Shown one piece after another: positions 34,240 through 47,352 of a stretch of DNA of 64,000 nucleotides. Within the stretch, counting starts at the first letter, position 1. Every line of letters begins with the position of its first letter. The stretch spans positions 310,001-374,000 of the forward strand of contig JAQISU010000234.1 in NCBI GenBank assembly GCA_029339505.1. Reading direction: 5' to 3'. The translations under genes were made by a program, and so were the position numbers. A model generated the notes under the pieces. That model did no database searches. It was not told the origin of the DNA and worked only from the letters and a program-made list of their open reading frames with translations. Source of the DNA: Unio delphinus (Eukaryota > Mollusca > Bivalvia > Unionida > Unionidae).

Positions 34240-37200
34240 GTTTACAAATTCTCACACAACGCGACGGTGTTTATAAATGTATAATGATCAGAATTAATCG
34301 ACATCTTCTGACAGAAACATGACTAAAAACATCAAGCGATGAGCCCAAGTACACGGATCTAACACCCACGAGTTACTCCATCAAGTTCGTCATCCGACAC
34401 TCACGAGGATGTGGAATTGCCGTCAGTACAAATGATTCCATGGTACTATGTCATAAACACAGTACAATCTTCAAATTTTGCGACACATCGTTTGAACTAG
34501 CCTAAACAACATTGACACTGGAACAAAGGTCAGTTCATTATTTTTGGATGTACCGCCCTTCTGCTAGTAGAAAAAATGATCTGACTACAGCTCTCTTTTT
34601 TGAACAGTTTCCGAATCTCATTGAGTATTAAAATTTAATAGTTGTGAACCTGATTATTCTTGGAGATGTCCACTTTCAATTTGTCAGTCCTGTAAGCCCA
34701 TACCCATAAAAACGCGTAGATTCAATTCATGTTTTCAACCTTAAACAGCCAGTTAGCCACTCCACCCATACACATGGTTACATTGTAGACTGGATTCTTC
34801 ACAGGCATAATGATATTATATCATAGTCCATCTTTGTATCCCACAAACTTGCATCAGATCACACCTGCATTTTATGCAATCTAGACGTATCAGTCCCTAA
34901 CCCTCCACCTTTAATTTCTACTAAGAGAATCCTCCGTATGATAAATATAACCAATATTATGCAAGACATTCAAGAAAACTCCACAACCTGCTTACCTCGT
35001 ACAGGATAAGAACTCCATAACTGCCTGCGTTTATTGCTTGAAATACATGCGTATATCCTCAAGTGCAGGGTATCAATTCAAAAGTGTTCTCGGTGGTATA
35101 GCAGTGATAGGGACCAGATTCTCACTGCCGTAAAACGGAAAGGATTTGGCTTTCCACCATACTCAACAATCATGAACAAATATATGAAACCGCTATGAAT
35201 GAAGTCACTAACATCGTCCATTTAACCACGTTATACCACTACATTAATAAGATTATAGAGAGTTTCATCGGCAAAGAGCTTCTCGAGATTACTAACAAAC
35301 TAATGTCAAAAACCAAATGTACACCACTTCTAACTACCTTCTCTCATGTAGACATTCCGGACATGTGTGAAACTTCCTGCAGTGACAAGGTACTAAACAG
35401 CAGAGATAAGCTTGACAACACAATTTCAATTGACTCGTCGTCACCTTAAAGTTGCGATTCCGAATTTCAGCGACAACCATTAGCAACATTTGTACATGAC
35501 TCGTATGGACAATCGTGATTAGTTGTGCACCAAAGTGATGTGAATATGATCAAATTACTACATCTGTCACGGCACAGGAGAAGCCATATGTTAGCATGGG
35601 TATGTTAAAACCATGAGGCTATAATTTCTCGCAGGCAAAATGTCTTAGAAGTCCAACGAGCTTAATTGAAACAGCCATAAAACTCAAAGCGCGCGGTTTA
35701 TTTTGCCAAAGTCAGTTACGTAACCTTGGTCATAAGTAACTAGTGATTTCTTGATGAAACAAGGCATCGTCCAAACTTTTATCGTAAACATCTTTTACAG
35801 ACGGTTAGGAGGGGCTATGTCGGATCATTTTGAACCAACCTCTAATCAGAACTGAGTTAGGCGTGCCTGACATTAGAATTTTAAGTTTAAATATATCATC
35901 TTGATAATCTAAAGTTAGTAGTATTACAATTGTTTTGTTGACGGAATAAATCTACTCCGAGACCATTCGTAACTTGCGGATTTATTCGAGGAATAATCAG
36001 AAGGCTTCGAAACAGAAGCTTTTAGAGACCAAAGGAAATACTCCTTTGTGCGAGTCTCTGGGAGACAAAGAGAAGATAGAAGGAAGTTTGAGGGACCAGA
36101 GGAAATTACCCCAACTGTGGCCCGAGCCTTTGGGAGACCAAAGATTGAAAGAAAGACAGAGGAAACGTGGAAGGGATAACAGAGGAAGACAAAGAAAGAG
36201 GACAACATACACATGAGCAGGGTTCAGGACAGAAGGGAAAATTACACACTAATTCAAGATATGAACTAAGCCGTCACTTGGTGGAGTGATATGATATTAG
36301 CTTAATTGTATTTGAGAGATTACTATTTGCATTATATTAAATTGTTGTTATTTAACATTTCAATTTGTATATTCATTAATTTAACGTCGGCACCGCTGAC
36401 TGGGGGCTCAGAGCTTTGCATCTCTCTATCACTACTTCAATATCTAACAAAAACGAGCCATGGTGGGTCTTCTATATTAATTTAAATAAATTGGAAGCAC
36501 CCCACCCCCAAAAAGGAAGCACATAAACCTTTACAACATCACTGCTGCTTGAATGCATTTATCAAATATTGCTTTCACTAACTGATGTTATTAATCTCTC
36601 TCTCATCTGAGGAATTCCAAACATTTTTTAAAACTGCCATTTTATTAAGCCTCTGCTGAAGAAGCCGCCACTCGACTATGCCGATTTAAAGAACTAACTC
36701 CCCGTTTCAAATCATCAGTTCAAAGAAAATTTTTGGAAAATGTTGTTCTAAAACAATCTGAATCTCATGTGAATACAAACAGTCGTTATAGCGATGTAAA
36801 ATCTGCATATTGCCCTTGCCACAGTACTAAAACTACTCTTTGAAAGTAGTTAATGAAATTCTCCATGTTTTGGATATCAAAACTATTGCAGTCCTGACCC
36901 TCAGTGATATGTCTGCAGCAAGTGGCAAAATGGACCATGATATGTTATTTCACCGTCTCCAGCATGTATTTGTCATTAACAATACAGCTTTTCCTTGGTT
37001 CAAGATCTACTTTGGTCAACTGGACACAAATTGTATTGGACCTGTTCTTGTACGCCGATGACACCCAAATATACAAGTGTAGCCAACCAAATGAAGTTGA
37101 CAATACCATCAAAGGCGTAGAGAGGCGCATTTGTGATGTGAAACCATGGATGACATGGAACAATCTATATACGAAGGATGATATTACGGATGCCATTCTG

Positions 37201-38003
37201 ATCAGAAAACAGAGACCTACTCATTCACATCCCTTTTTATATAAATATCAGCAATACCAACATTAAGTACACACAGTCAGTACAAAACCTAGGTGTCACT
37301 TAGAACAGTGCTTTTGCATTGCACTAATATGTCATGAGCATATGAAAGGCTGTATATTTTGAGCTGAGACGCATTAGCTCCATTCGCAAATATCTTTCAA
37401 TTGATGCCACTAAACTACTTCTGTGTTCATTAGTACTTTCAAGACTGGACTATTGTAACTTAATTTTGTCTGGTTCGTCTCAAAATCTACTTCAGAAACT
37501 TCAAACAGTTCAAAACACAGCTTCTCGGATCATCCTTAGTGTACCATGATCAAAACACCCCCACCCCGCTGATATGTACCCGGATTGGATATCCATTCGA
37601 TATAGAATACAACACAAAATTTTCACTCTTTGCTACATTTCACTGACTCCAGTCCAACATACCTATCTAGCCTTACTCATGTTTTCACACCAGCAAAATA
37701 CTTACGCTCCACATCTGAAACTCGTATACTCCTTATTCCCACTATGAAGACAACGTCATATGGACAACGTACTTGCACACCAGGGCCCAGCAATGTTGAG
37801 TAAATTGCTCACTGAAATTAGACAAAGAGACACAGTGATCCTTTTCAAGTGTGCTCTTAAAACTAGCTTTTTTACTGCAAGAACAAACTTAAAGACCTAA
37901 TAATGCTTTCACCTTAAATATTTTCAGCATTTGCTATGTTTTCCAATTCATAGTGTTTTGTTTTTTGTATTCATATAATTATAAATGTTGCAAAGCGCTT
38001 AGA
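34240..38003 (+). mobile_element. LINE-A, decayed CR1/Jockey-type retrotransposon
   Basis: Parallels LINE-B (38.6-42.05 kb) in order: endonuclease region from about 34.3 kb, reverse transcriptase from about 36.6 kb (YADDTQIYK intact at about 37045), the C-terminal SRLDYCN region at about 37440 and a 3' end at GCAAAGCGCTTAGAG. Frequent stops and indels make it inactive. A 971-bp solo LTR interrupts it at 35565-36535. The AT run follows its 3' end directly. Confidence 0.8.
35565..36535. mobile_element. Solo LTR inside LINE-A
   Basis: LINE-B has no counterpart for this block, which pins its edges. It starts TGTCACGGCAC and ends CCTTTACA, that is TG...CA. The 5-bp sequence ACATC stands on both sides (35560-35564 and 36536-36540), while LINE-B has it once. 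An Arg/Lys-rich frame at 35974-36216 lies in an imperfect inverted stretch and is probably not a gene. TGTCACG starts fit Ty3/gypsy LTRs. Confidence 0.75.
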
Positions 38004-38004
38004 G

Positions 38005-38005
<1 letters not shown>

Positions 38006-38080
<75 letters not shown>
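38006..38080. repeat. AT dinucleotide microsatellite
   Basis: Uninterrupted AT units next to the LINE-A 3' end. Confidence 0.97.
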
Positions 38081-38082
<2 letters not shown>

Positions 38083-38559
38083 TACAGAAAGGTAGTTCGT
38101 CATGAGCTAACATTAAAACATAAACTGTTTACTTCCGTAATTAGACCATACGACATATGTAAGAGGTGTTTGGTTGTAAGGTATTGGACTAACAGAGATG
38201 CATCCAGTTATCAAGCTGCATAATTCTTTAATGAACTGTCCAAATAAATATAATTCTAGCCTAAATATTTAAACATAGTCGCATAAGCATGAAATCTAGG
38301 TGTAAGTCATCTATGTTTGCAATAATGGTGTGATATTTGAGCTGCAACTGATCAGGTTCATTAGTCTAAGCAAGAAAATTTGCATATAGCATGCCAGAAC
38401 ACATCCAGTTAATTATAGTCAGTAAATGGTGAAATATTGGTCACAGTGATGTTTAGACTTCCGGAAATATGGCCGCCATCGCTTAACTGCTCGAGATAGG
38501 CTCTTCCGTTAATGTGCTATATTTATGATATTTGTGCTTGATCTCTATCATCGTATACA
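38081..38559. other. No gene seen
   Basis: Unique host DNA between the two LINEs. Confidence 0.45.
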
Positions 38560-39406
38560 TTATTGTGTTTCATCATGCAATGGCTGTTCCGTTCGTACGT
38601 GTTAATTCATCTACTTGTATTAGAAACGAGAGCAATTAGAATTTTTCTCAGCTGTCTTGTCCCAATGTTAAGACGTCATTTGTTTTTTAATAAACTGCCG
38701 TCACGTGACCGCTTACAATATAACAGACCCTCATTAATTGGATTATATGACAACACCTTGTTTCTAAATACTACATTATGCTCAAGACGAAAACGAACTG
38801 GAAATACATTCATCATTAATTAAATGTAAACGGAAGCGAAAAAAGAAACGTTCTTTCAACGCTGGCCGGAGTAGAACAGGAAGAAGAATTGCAGTTATCT
38901 CCCTTTCGCCCGTAACGGATAAACAACTTAAAAATTTTGCCGTTCATTCTAATAACCTTGTCCCAAATTCCTCTTAAATCGTCAACCATTGTGCCAGCTG
39001 TCCCAGGGATACCACTACGTATTGCATTATTCAATGCTCAATCATTAGGATCACTGGAAAAGCACACAGAAATTGTTAATGTTATCAACGACTAGAATAA
39101 TGACGTCTTCATCCTGACAGAAACTTGGTTACATTCCGCAGGTGATGAATGTAAGTGTGCGGATTTAACACCCAGCTGTTACCCCGTCAAGTCTTTCCAC
39201 CGAAACTCTCGCGGAGGTGGAATCGCTGTAATTACAAAGAATTCCATGATCAAATGCCTTAAGTACAACACAGCCTTCAATTTCTGCCACACATCGTTTG
39301 AATTAGTCCAAACAACGCTCACACTGGAACAGAGGTCAGTCCATTTTTTCTGTCTCTACTGTCCTCTTTCATAGTAAAAAAAAACAAGCTGACTGAATCT
39401 CTCTTT

Positions 39407-39757
39407 TTGGAGCAGTTTCCAAATCTTCTAGAGTATGGAAATTCGATAGGTGGCAACCTAATTATTCTTGGAGATTTCAACTTTCACTTTGACTGTCCTG
39501 GTCAACCATACATGTCAAAACTCCTAGATTCTATTCATGTTTTCAATCTTAAACAGTCAGTTAACCAACCTATCCATAAACGTGGTCACATTTTAGACTG
39601 GTTTCATTATAGACCTGATGGTAATATTCTGCAACCCAGCCTTGTATCCCACGAACTTGCATCGGATCGCCTCTGCATTGTATGCCATCTCGACGTATCA
39701 GTCCCTAACCCTCCACCTCTATTTGCTACTAAGAGAAAACTCCGTATGATAAATTGA
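39407..39757 (+). pseudogene. LINE-B endonuclease fragment
   Basis: Exonuclease-endonuclease-phosphatase fold. LIILGDFNFHFD holds the GDFN motif, followed by FNLKQSVNQPIHKRGHILDW, and SDRLCIVCHLDV in the place of the SDH motif (His lost). The N-terminal third is upstream in another frame. Confidence 0.75.
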
Positions 39758-40623
39758 ACCAAAGTCATGCATGACATCCAAGAAAACCTAACAACTTTCT
39801 AAAATCCAAAACGGAACAACTTGAAAACTGCCTGCGTTCATTGCTTGAAAACCATGCCCCAGCCACCAAATGCGGAGTATCAATAAATAAAAGTGTTCTC
39901 CATGGTATAGCAGTGTTAGGGACCAGCTTCGCACTGCTAAAAGACATCGTCGAAAAGCTGAGGCTTTGGCTTTCCACCAGACTCACTATTCATAAACAAA
40001 TCTACGAAGCCGCTACGAAGAACATCACAAGCATAGTCCATTTAGCCAAAGCATCCCACTACAGTACTAAGATGACGGAGAGTTCCATCTGCAAAGAGCT
40101 CTTGAAGATAACTAACAAACTAATCTCAAGGATCAAATCTGCACCACTTGCAACAACCTTCTCTCCAGTAGACCTACCAGACCAATTTGCACATTTCTTC
40201 GATGACAAAGTGCAAACCATTAGAGATTAGCGTGAGAGCACAATTTCAACTGATTCGTCACCATACAGTTCTGATGCAGAATTTCAGCGACAACCATTAA
40301 GAACATTTGAACCTGTTTATATTGATTTAGTACGGACAATCGTGATGAAAAGTGTACCAAAGTCTTGCGAACATGATCCAATTCCGACATCACTGCTGCT
40401 TGAGTGCTTAGACACAATATTTCCTTCACTAACTGATGTTATTAATATATCTCTCTCTCATCAGAGGAATTCCCATCATTTTTTTAAACCGCCAGCGTAA
40501 AACCACTGCTGAAGAAACGAACACTGGACCATAACGATTTAAAGAACTACCGCCCAGTTCCTAATCTCCCATTCATATAAAAAAATCTTTAAAAAGGATG
40601 TTCTAACTCAACTTGTATCTTAT

Positions 40624-41200
40624 TTGAATTCAAACAGTCTTTTTAGCAATGTACAGTCTGCATATCGCCCTTGCCACAGTACGGAAACTACTCTTCTGAA
40701 AGTATTTAGTGACATTCTCTCTGCTTTGGATAGTGGAAAGATTACAGTCCTCACTCTCCTGGATTTATCTGCAGCATTTGACACAATAGACGATGATATA
40801 TTACTTCCCCGTCTCCAGAATGTATTTGGCATTCAGAATATAGCCTTACAGTGGTTCAAGTCCTACTTAGTTAACAGGACACAAATTGTATATGCAAATG
40901 GAATACATTCCAACCCAGTTGACGTATGTTGTGGTGTTCCACAGGGATCTGTTCTTGGACCTGTTCTCTTCATTCTGTATAATCAGCCGCTCTCAAGTGT
41001 CATAGATCATCACCCAGTGTAGCACCAATTGTATCCTGATGACACCCAAATATACAAGTCTATCCAACCAACTGAAGTTGATGCTACCATCCATGGAGTA
41101 GAGAAGTGCATTTCTGATGTGAAATCATGGATGACATGTAACAAGCTGCAGATGAATGATGATAAAACTGAGGCATTTCTGATCACAACACAATGACTTT
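40624..41200 (+). pseudogene. LINE-B reverse transcriptase
   Basis: RT blocks in order: SAYRPCHSTETTLLKV, LLDLSAAFDTIDDDILL (catalytic Asp), and GVPQGSVLGPVLFILY. After a stop at 41020-41022 the active-site box appears as YPDDTQIYKS (about 41031) in another frame, with Ala changed to Pro in YADD. LINE-A keeps YADD at this place. Confidence 0.85.
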
Positions 41201-41304
41201 CTCATTCACATCCTTTACCTCAGACAATTAATATCAGCAACACCAACATTAAATTCTCACAGTCAGCACGGAACCTAGGCGTTACTCTAGACAGTACTCT
41301 CACA

Positions 41305-41757
41305 TTGCATCAACATGTCATGAACATCTGCATGGCTGCATATCTTGAATTAAGACGCATCAGTTCCATTCGTAAATATCTTTTTGTTGATGCCACAAAA
41401 ACACTTGTGTGTTCATTAGTACTTTCAAGACTGGACTATTGTAACTCAATTATGTCTGGTTCATCACAATATTTACTCCAGAAACTTCAAAAAGTTCAAA
41501 ATACAGCTGCACGGATCATCTTTAGAGTACCTCGATCAGAGCACACCTCACCACTGCTCTGTACCCTACACTGGCTATCGATTCGATACAGAATCAAACA
41601 CAAAATTTGTTATCTGTGTTATGTTTCAATGACAGACTCCAGTCCATCATACCTATCCAGCCTCACCCATGTGTATACACCAGCTAGATCCGTACGCTCT
41701 TCTTCTGATAATCGTATACTCATTGTTCCCAAGGTGAAAACAAAGTCATATGAATAA
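41305..41757 (+). pseudogene. LINE-B post-RT C-terminal region
   Basis: RKYLFVDATKTLVCSLVLSR, LDYCNSIMSG, LQKVQNTAARIIFR and LHWLSIRYRIKHKI form the conserved tail of CR1/L2-like LINE proteins. It belongs to the same protein as the RT upstream. Confidence 0.8.
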
Positions 41758-42056
41758 CGTTCGTTTGAACACCAGGGCCAGGCGACGTGGAACGAATTGC
41801 CCATTGAAATTAGACACAAAGACACGGTGGTCCCTTTTAAGAGTGCTCTTAAGGCTCACCTGTTTCGACTGCAGGGACAAAATTAGCGACCTAATCATGT
41901 TTTGTATCTTATATGTTTTTAGCATTTTTTAATGTTTTCCAATTTCATTGTTTGTGTCATTTGTTATTCTGTAGCGTAGTCATATCATTATTGATGGTGT
42001 AAAGCGCTTAGAGCTTTGTAAGATTAGGCGCTATACAAAGTCCTCATTATTTTTAT

Positions 42057-42411
42057 TATGTTTAACTTAGCTTGTAAAGTGCAACCTGATAGCTTTGTTG
42101 TACTGATACGTTTTTCACGACCAAGTAGCAAAATGTAGGAAACACTCATACCATTATACGATTTTCTGAAACAAAGAAAGAGTAACAAGAACAAAACAAA
42201 ACAAGGAAAATAAATACACTGATTTTATCATGTTTCAACCTTCTCTGTCAATATAACTCCATTCTGATATATGTATTACTATTGCATAGGACTTCATTTC
42301 TGTATTATCACATTCAAGTCCAGCTTATACCCTATCCACTTCTTAAAATTTGCATTATGTCATAATTTTGTTCGATTTAGATTTTCTCCCTTTTACATAA
42401 AAATAAACGTG

Positions 42412-42412
<1 letters not shown>
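42057..42412. other. No gene seen
   Basis: AT-rich host DNA between LINE-B and a microsatellite. Confidence 0.5.

Positions 42413-42490
<78 letters not shown>
42413..42490. repeat. AT dinucleotide microsatellite
   Basis: Uninterrupted AT units. Confidence 0.97.
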
Positions 42491-42491
<1 letters not shown>

Positions 42492-42611
42492 CAGAATGGA
42501 CCAGGAAAAGTTTTGCTGAGACACAGGCATTGACACATGATCGAGACAAGTGGAGGGAACTGGTCAGATGTTCAGCATTACAGTGCCTCAACTACCACAT
42601 TAGGTCAAGAG

Positions 42612-42712
<101 letters not shown>

Positions 42713-42887
42713 TGTGTGCAGTATGTTGGCATTCCCCCATTTACGTTAGAAGGAGTAGCGATAACAACCGTGCGGTTACAGAAGATGGCAATTGTTTGAC
42801 AATACAAAAATTACACATTATTCGGGTCTACGGTCAATAGAGATATAAAAATGGTATAGGTAATGGTCAGCAGATAAAAAGGTACAG

Positions 42888-44948
<2,061 letters not shown>

Positions 44949-45653
44949 AGGCCTTACATCAGAACACAATAGTGTGACACAAACAACTGGCAGAAAAACA
45001 TTTATTCAGCATTTCTGGCCATCAGTTCATAAAAGACGTTCAGTAGCATATCATCCTGTGATGAATACTTGTTACTGAATATTAATAGCCTTTCAGAAAA
45101 AATATCAATCAAAAGGATTCACCAATATCACAATGCTGTAACGGTTATTACAAAGAATTATTTTTTTTTAAAACCGGTGTATTTCGAATCATATGGTTTA
45201 AATTCTAATGCAAATGTAAGTATAATAATTAGAGCATTTGACGCATGCGTCGAAATTTTAAAAATTAAGTTTCTCGAATTTCTACAAAATTACTTTAAAA
45301 GAATTAGCCATCAGTTCATCTAAATAACACAATAGAAAACAATGAAAAGTAAGAATGAAAATATATAATTGTAAAGACTGAGTAGATTACCAAGAAGTGG
45401 TCTGATTAATAGATGTCCGAAACAAAGTGTTTAGAAACGTTCATAGTACTTATCACCAAAGAAATTGTATTGGGGTGTGATCTTAACTTAGCATATCATT
45501 TATCATACACAATATTATCTACAATTCCAGCAATGAGTATGAACAGTTTTATAACAATTCTTAATTATTCTAACTAGAGACGGTATTTTAAGAAGAATGA
45601 GTCAATTAGACATTATCGCGTGTTTTTTAACATATAACGTTGCTTTACAAAAA

Positions 45654-45654
<1 letters not shown>
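44949..45654. other. No gene seen
   Basis: AT-rich. The 45069-45323 frame has no recognised features. Confidence 0.5.

Positions 45655-45726
<72 letters not shown>
45655..45726. repeat. AT dinucleotide microsatellite
   Basis: Uninterrupted TA units. Confidence 0.97.
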
Positions 45727-45728
<2 letters not shown>

Positions 45729-45982
45729 ACACATATATACTATAAACACAATATTACCTTGCATCAATATCTTCTCTTCTCTGAAAAATATAATATGCAT
45801 AAAACGCTTGGTATTATATTATAAAATTTATTATGTATGTATTCAGTATCAATATGGTAAAACATAAAAATACACAAATTATCAACGTTTCTTTCAATAT
45901 GTCATTCTTTTAAAACAAATAGAAGCTTGGTATTTGATGACGTTGTTATTAAGTTCCTTGAATAGATCACATCACACGTGAA

Positions 45983-46165
45983 CCGCTCCAGTGGCCTAGT
46001 GTTTAGAGCGTTCGCCGAGGAAGCGGGATGCCTTGGGTTCGATAAAGGTTTTAAAAAATGTACTAACAGCTGCCTCGCTAAACGGCCTAGTGTCAAGGAT
46101 AATGTGACAGGTTGGGACATCATGATACATGTCTGCGGCATGATGCCCAAGTGCTAGACATCACT
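45983..46165 (+). repeat. tRNA-derived SINE, second family
   Basis: TGGCCTAGTGTTTAGAGCG (A-box-like) and GGGTTCGATAA (B-box-like) lie about 30 bases apart, as in a tRNA head. A unique body follows, different from the SINE at 29.3 kb. No complete cloverleaf. Confidence 0.5.
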
Positions 46166-46643
46166 TTAAACTGCCTCACTGCAGACATCTTAGCGATATG
46201 AATGAAAAAGTGTTAATGCTACTTTATAAATCCTTATCAAATAAACAAATATAACACGTGATTAACATTCTCTGCTTATGAGGGCGTAATAAATAGTTTG
46301 ACCTGTAAAGGTACCAATATTAACATCGGGCATACTATTTAAAGCAATTATATGAAAATTCCTATATTAAGTCATTTTGTATGACATCATTTTTTCATCC
46401 ACAATTCATAAGACAGTCCTGTCACAGATGATCATGTTCAACCAGATGTATGCCAGACATGACGGAGACCTGTCTCTCTAAATTACGACTGACACATCGA
46501 AAGCTAAGGACCGTATTGCTAGATTTTAAATGTTAGATTTAAAAAATTTTAACTGTTTGCTTTCAAAAAGACTTCAAATATCCTTGGCGTCGGTGTGTTG
46601 TAAATAATTTAATACTTCTGAATTATCTTCGGTCCAGACTTAC
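46166..46643. other. No gene seen
   Basis: AT-rich host DNA. Confidence 0.5.
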
Positions 46644-46811
46644 GATGCACTGTAGAAAAGTATCCTCCATATGAACTCGCAGATTTTGAGTTTCGCACAT
46701 TCAGAATGATGATAGTAATTTGAATACTTTGAATAATGCTTGAAAAGTGTATAGGTTTTATTTTATTTCCTTGTCTTCCGCATAAACAGGTAATATACCG
46801 TTCACCTGGAC
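46644..46811 (-). CDS. Possible exon: C-terminal half of a CUB domain
   Basis: On the minus strand, an acceptor TGATTTTAG precedes 46811 and a donor GTAAGT follows 46644. The 168-bp exon is open in one frame and enters and leaves in phase 1, common for extracellular modules. It reads ITCLCGRQGNKIKPIHFSSI, then SIQITIIILNVRNS and SASSYGGYFSTVHR. This fits the second half of a CUB domain: a CG followed by hydrophobic strands, then the GGY/GF-x-Y ending. The partner exon was not found. Moderate confidence because the domain is short and divergent. Confidence 0.4.
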
Positions 46812-47130
46812 CTAAAATCAGCATCAGCTTGCAGTCAGATGAGAGCTTCTCAAACATATTTAACCATTTGTATATGCTTTTGTAACTTTTTTGGTTCAAT
46901 TATAGACATTCATATTTTGTTCAGTTTTTAGGAGCGTGCATCTATCTCATAATATTAATTTTTTTATATGTATATTCTCATCTTTATTAAACCAGTGTTA
47001 GTCAATTAATCTAGTAAAATACGACAGCGATGTTGCACTTCTTACAAAATGTAGTATCTGAACAGATGATATGATATAAATATTTTACTAAAGTGTCCAT
47101 ATAATTGTTTACAAGGAAAACCAAGCTTAG
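46812..47130. other. No gene seen
   Basis: Possible intron of the minus-strand CUB gene. Nothing recognised. Confidence 0.4.
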
Positions 47131-47352
47131 TTGTGGGGTTTAATGCCATTTTTTAGCACAGGATAGGCTATACATATCGGTCAGAATATATGGTAGTGGA
47201 AGAACCTTGGAAAACCTTGGAAAGAACCACCGACCCACGAGAAGCTGCAGAAAAGGTTTTTCACATGCCCACATTGTCCGAATCCAAGACTCAAACCCAC
47301 GTTGACAGAGGTTAGATGCCTGTGAGCACTTTTGACCATTCGGCGACTCCTC
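47131..47352 (-). repeat. tRNA-derived SINE, same family as 29.3 kb
   Basis: Minus strand: a tRNA-like head, then CAGCTTCTCGTGGGTCGGTG, TATGTATAGCCTATCCTGTG and AAAAAATGGCATTAAACCCC. The order and wording match the plus-strand copy at 29285. A further tail fragment (CATGCATAGCCTATCGTGTG) lies at about 55110. Confidence 0.75.

Larger units (their letters stand above)
38560..42056 (+). mobile_element. LINE-B, CR1/Jockey-type retrotransposon
   Basis: Has a basic 5' region (about 38822, KRKRKKKRS) and an apurinic endonuclease: IALFNAQSLGSL and DVFILTETWL at about 39010-39130, then NLIILGDFNFHFD at about 39455. It also carries the reverse transcriptase, the post-RT region and a 3' end with TGTAAAGCGCTTAGAGC and GGCGCTATACAAAGTCC before an ATT-rich tail, typical of CR1/L2-like LINEs. 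Several frameshifts and stops show it is dead. The 5' limit is approximate. Confidence 0.85.

Noticed and set aside
35974..36216. Arg/Lys-rich 80-residue frame
   Set aside because: Lies within the solo LTR in an imperfect inverted stretch, with overlapping frames on the other strand.
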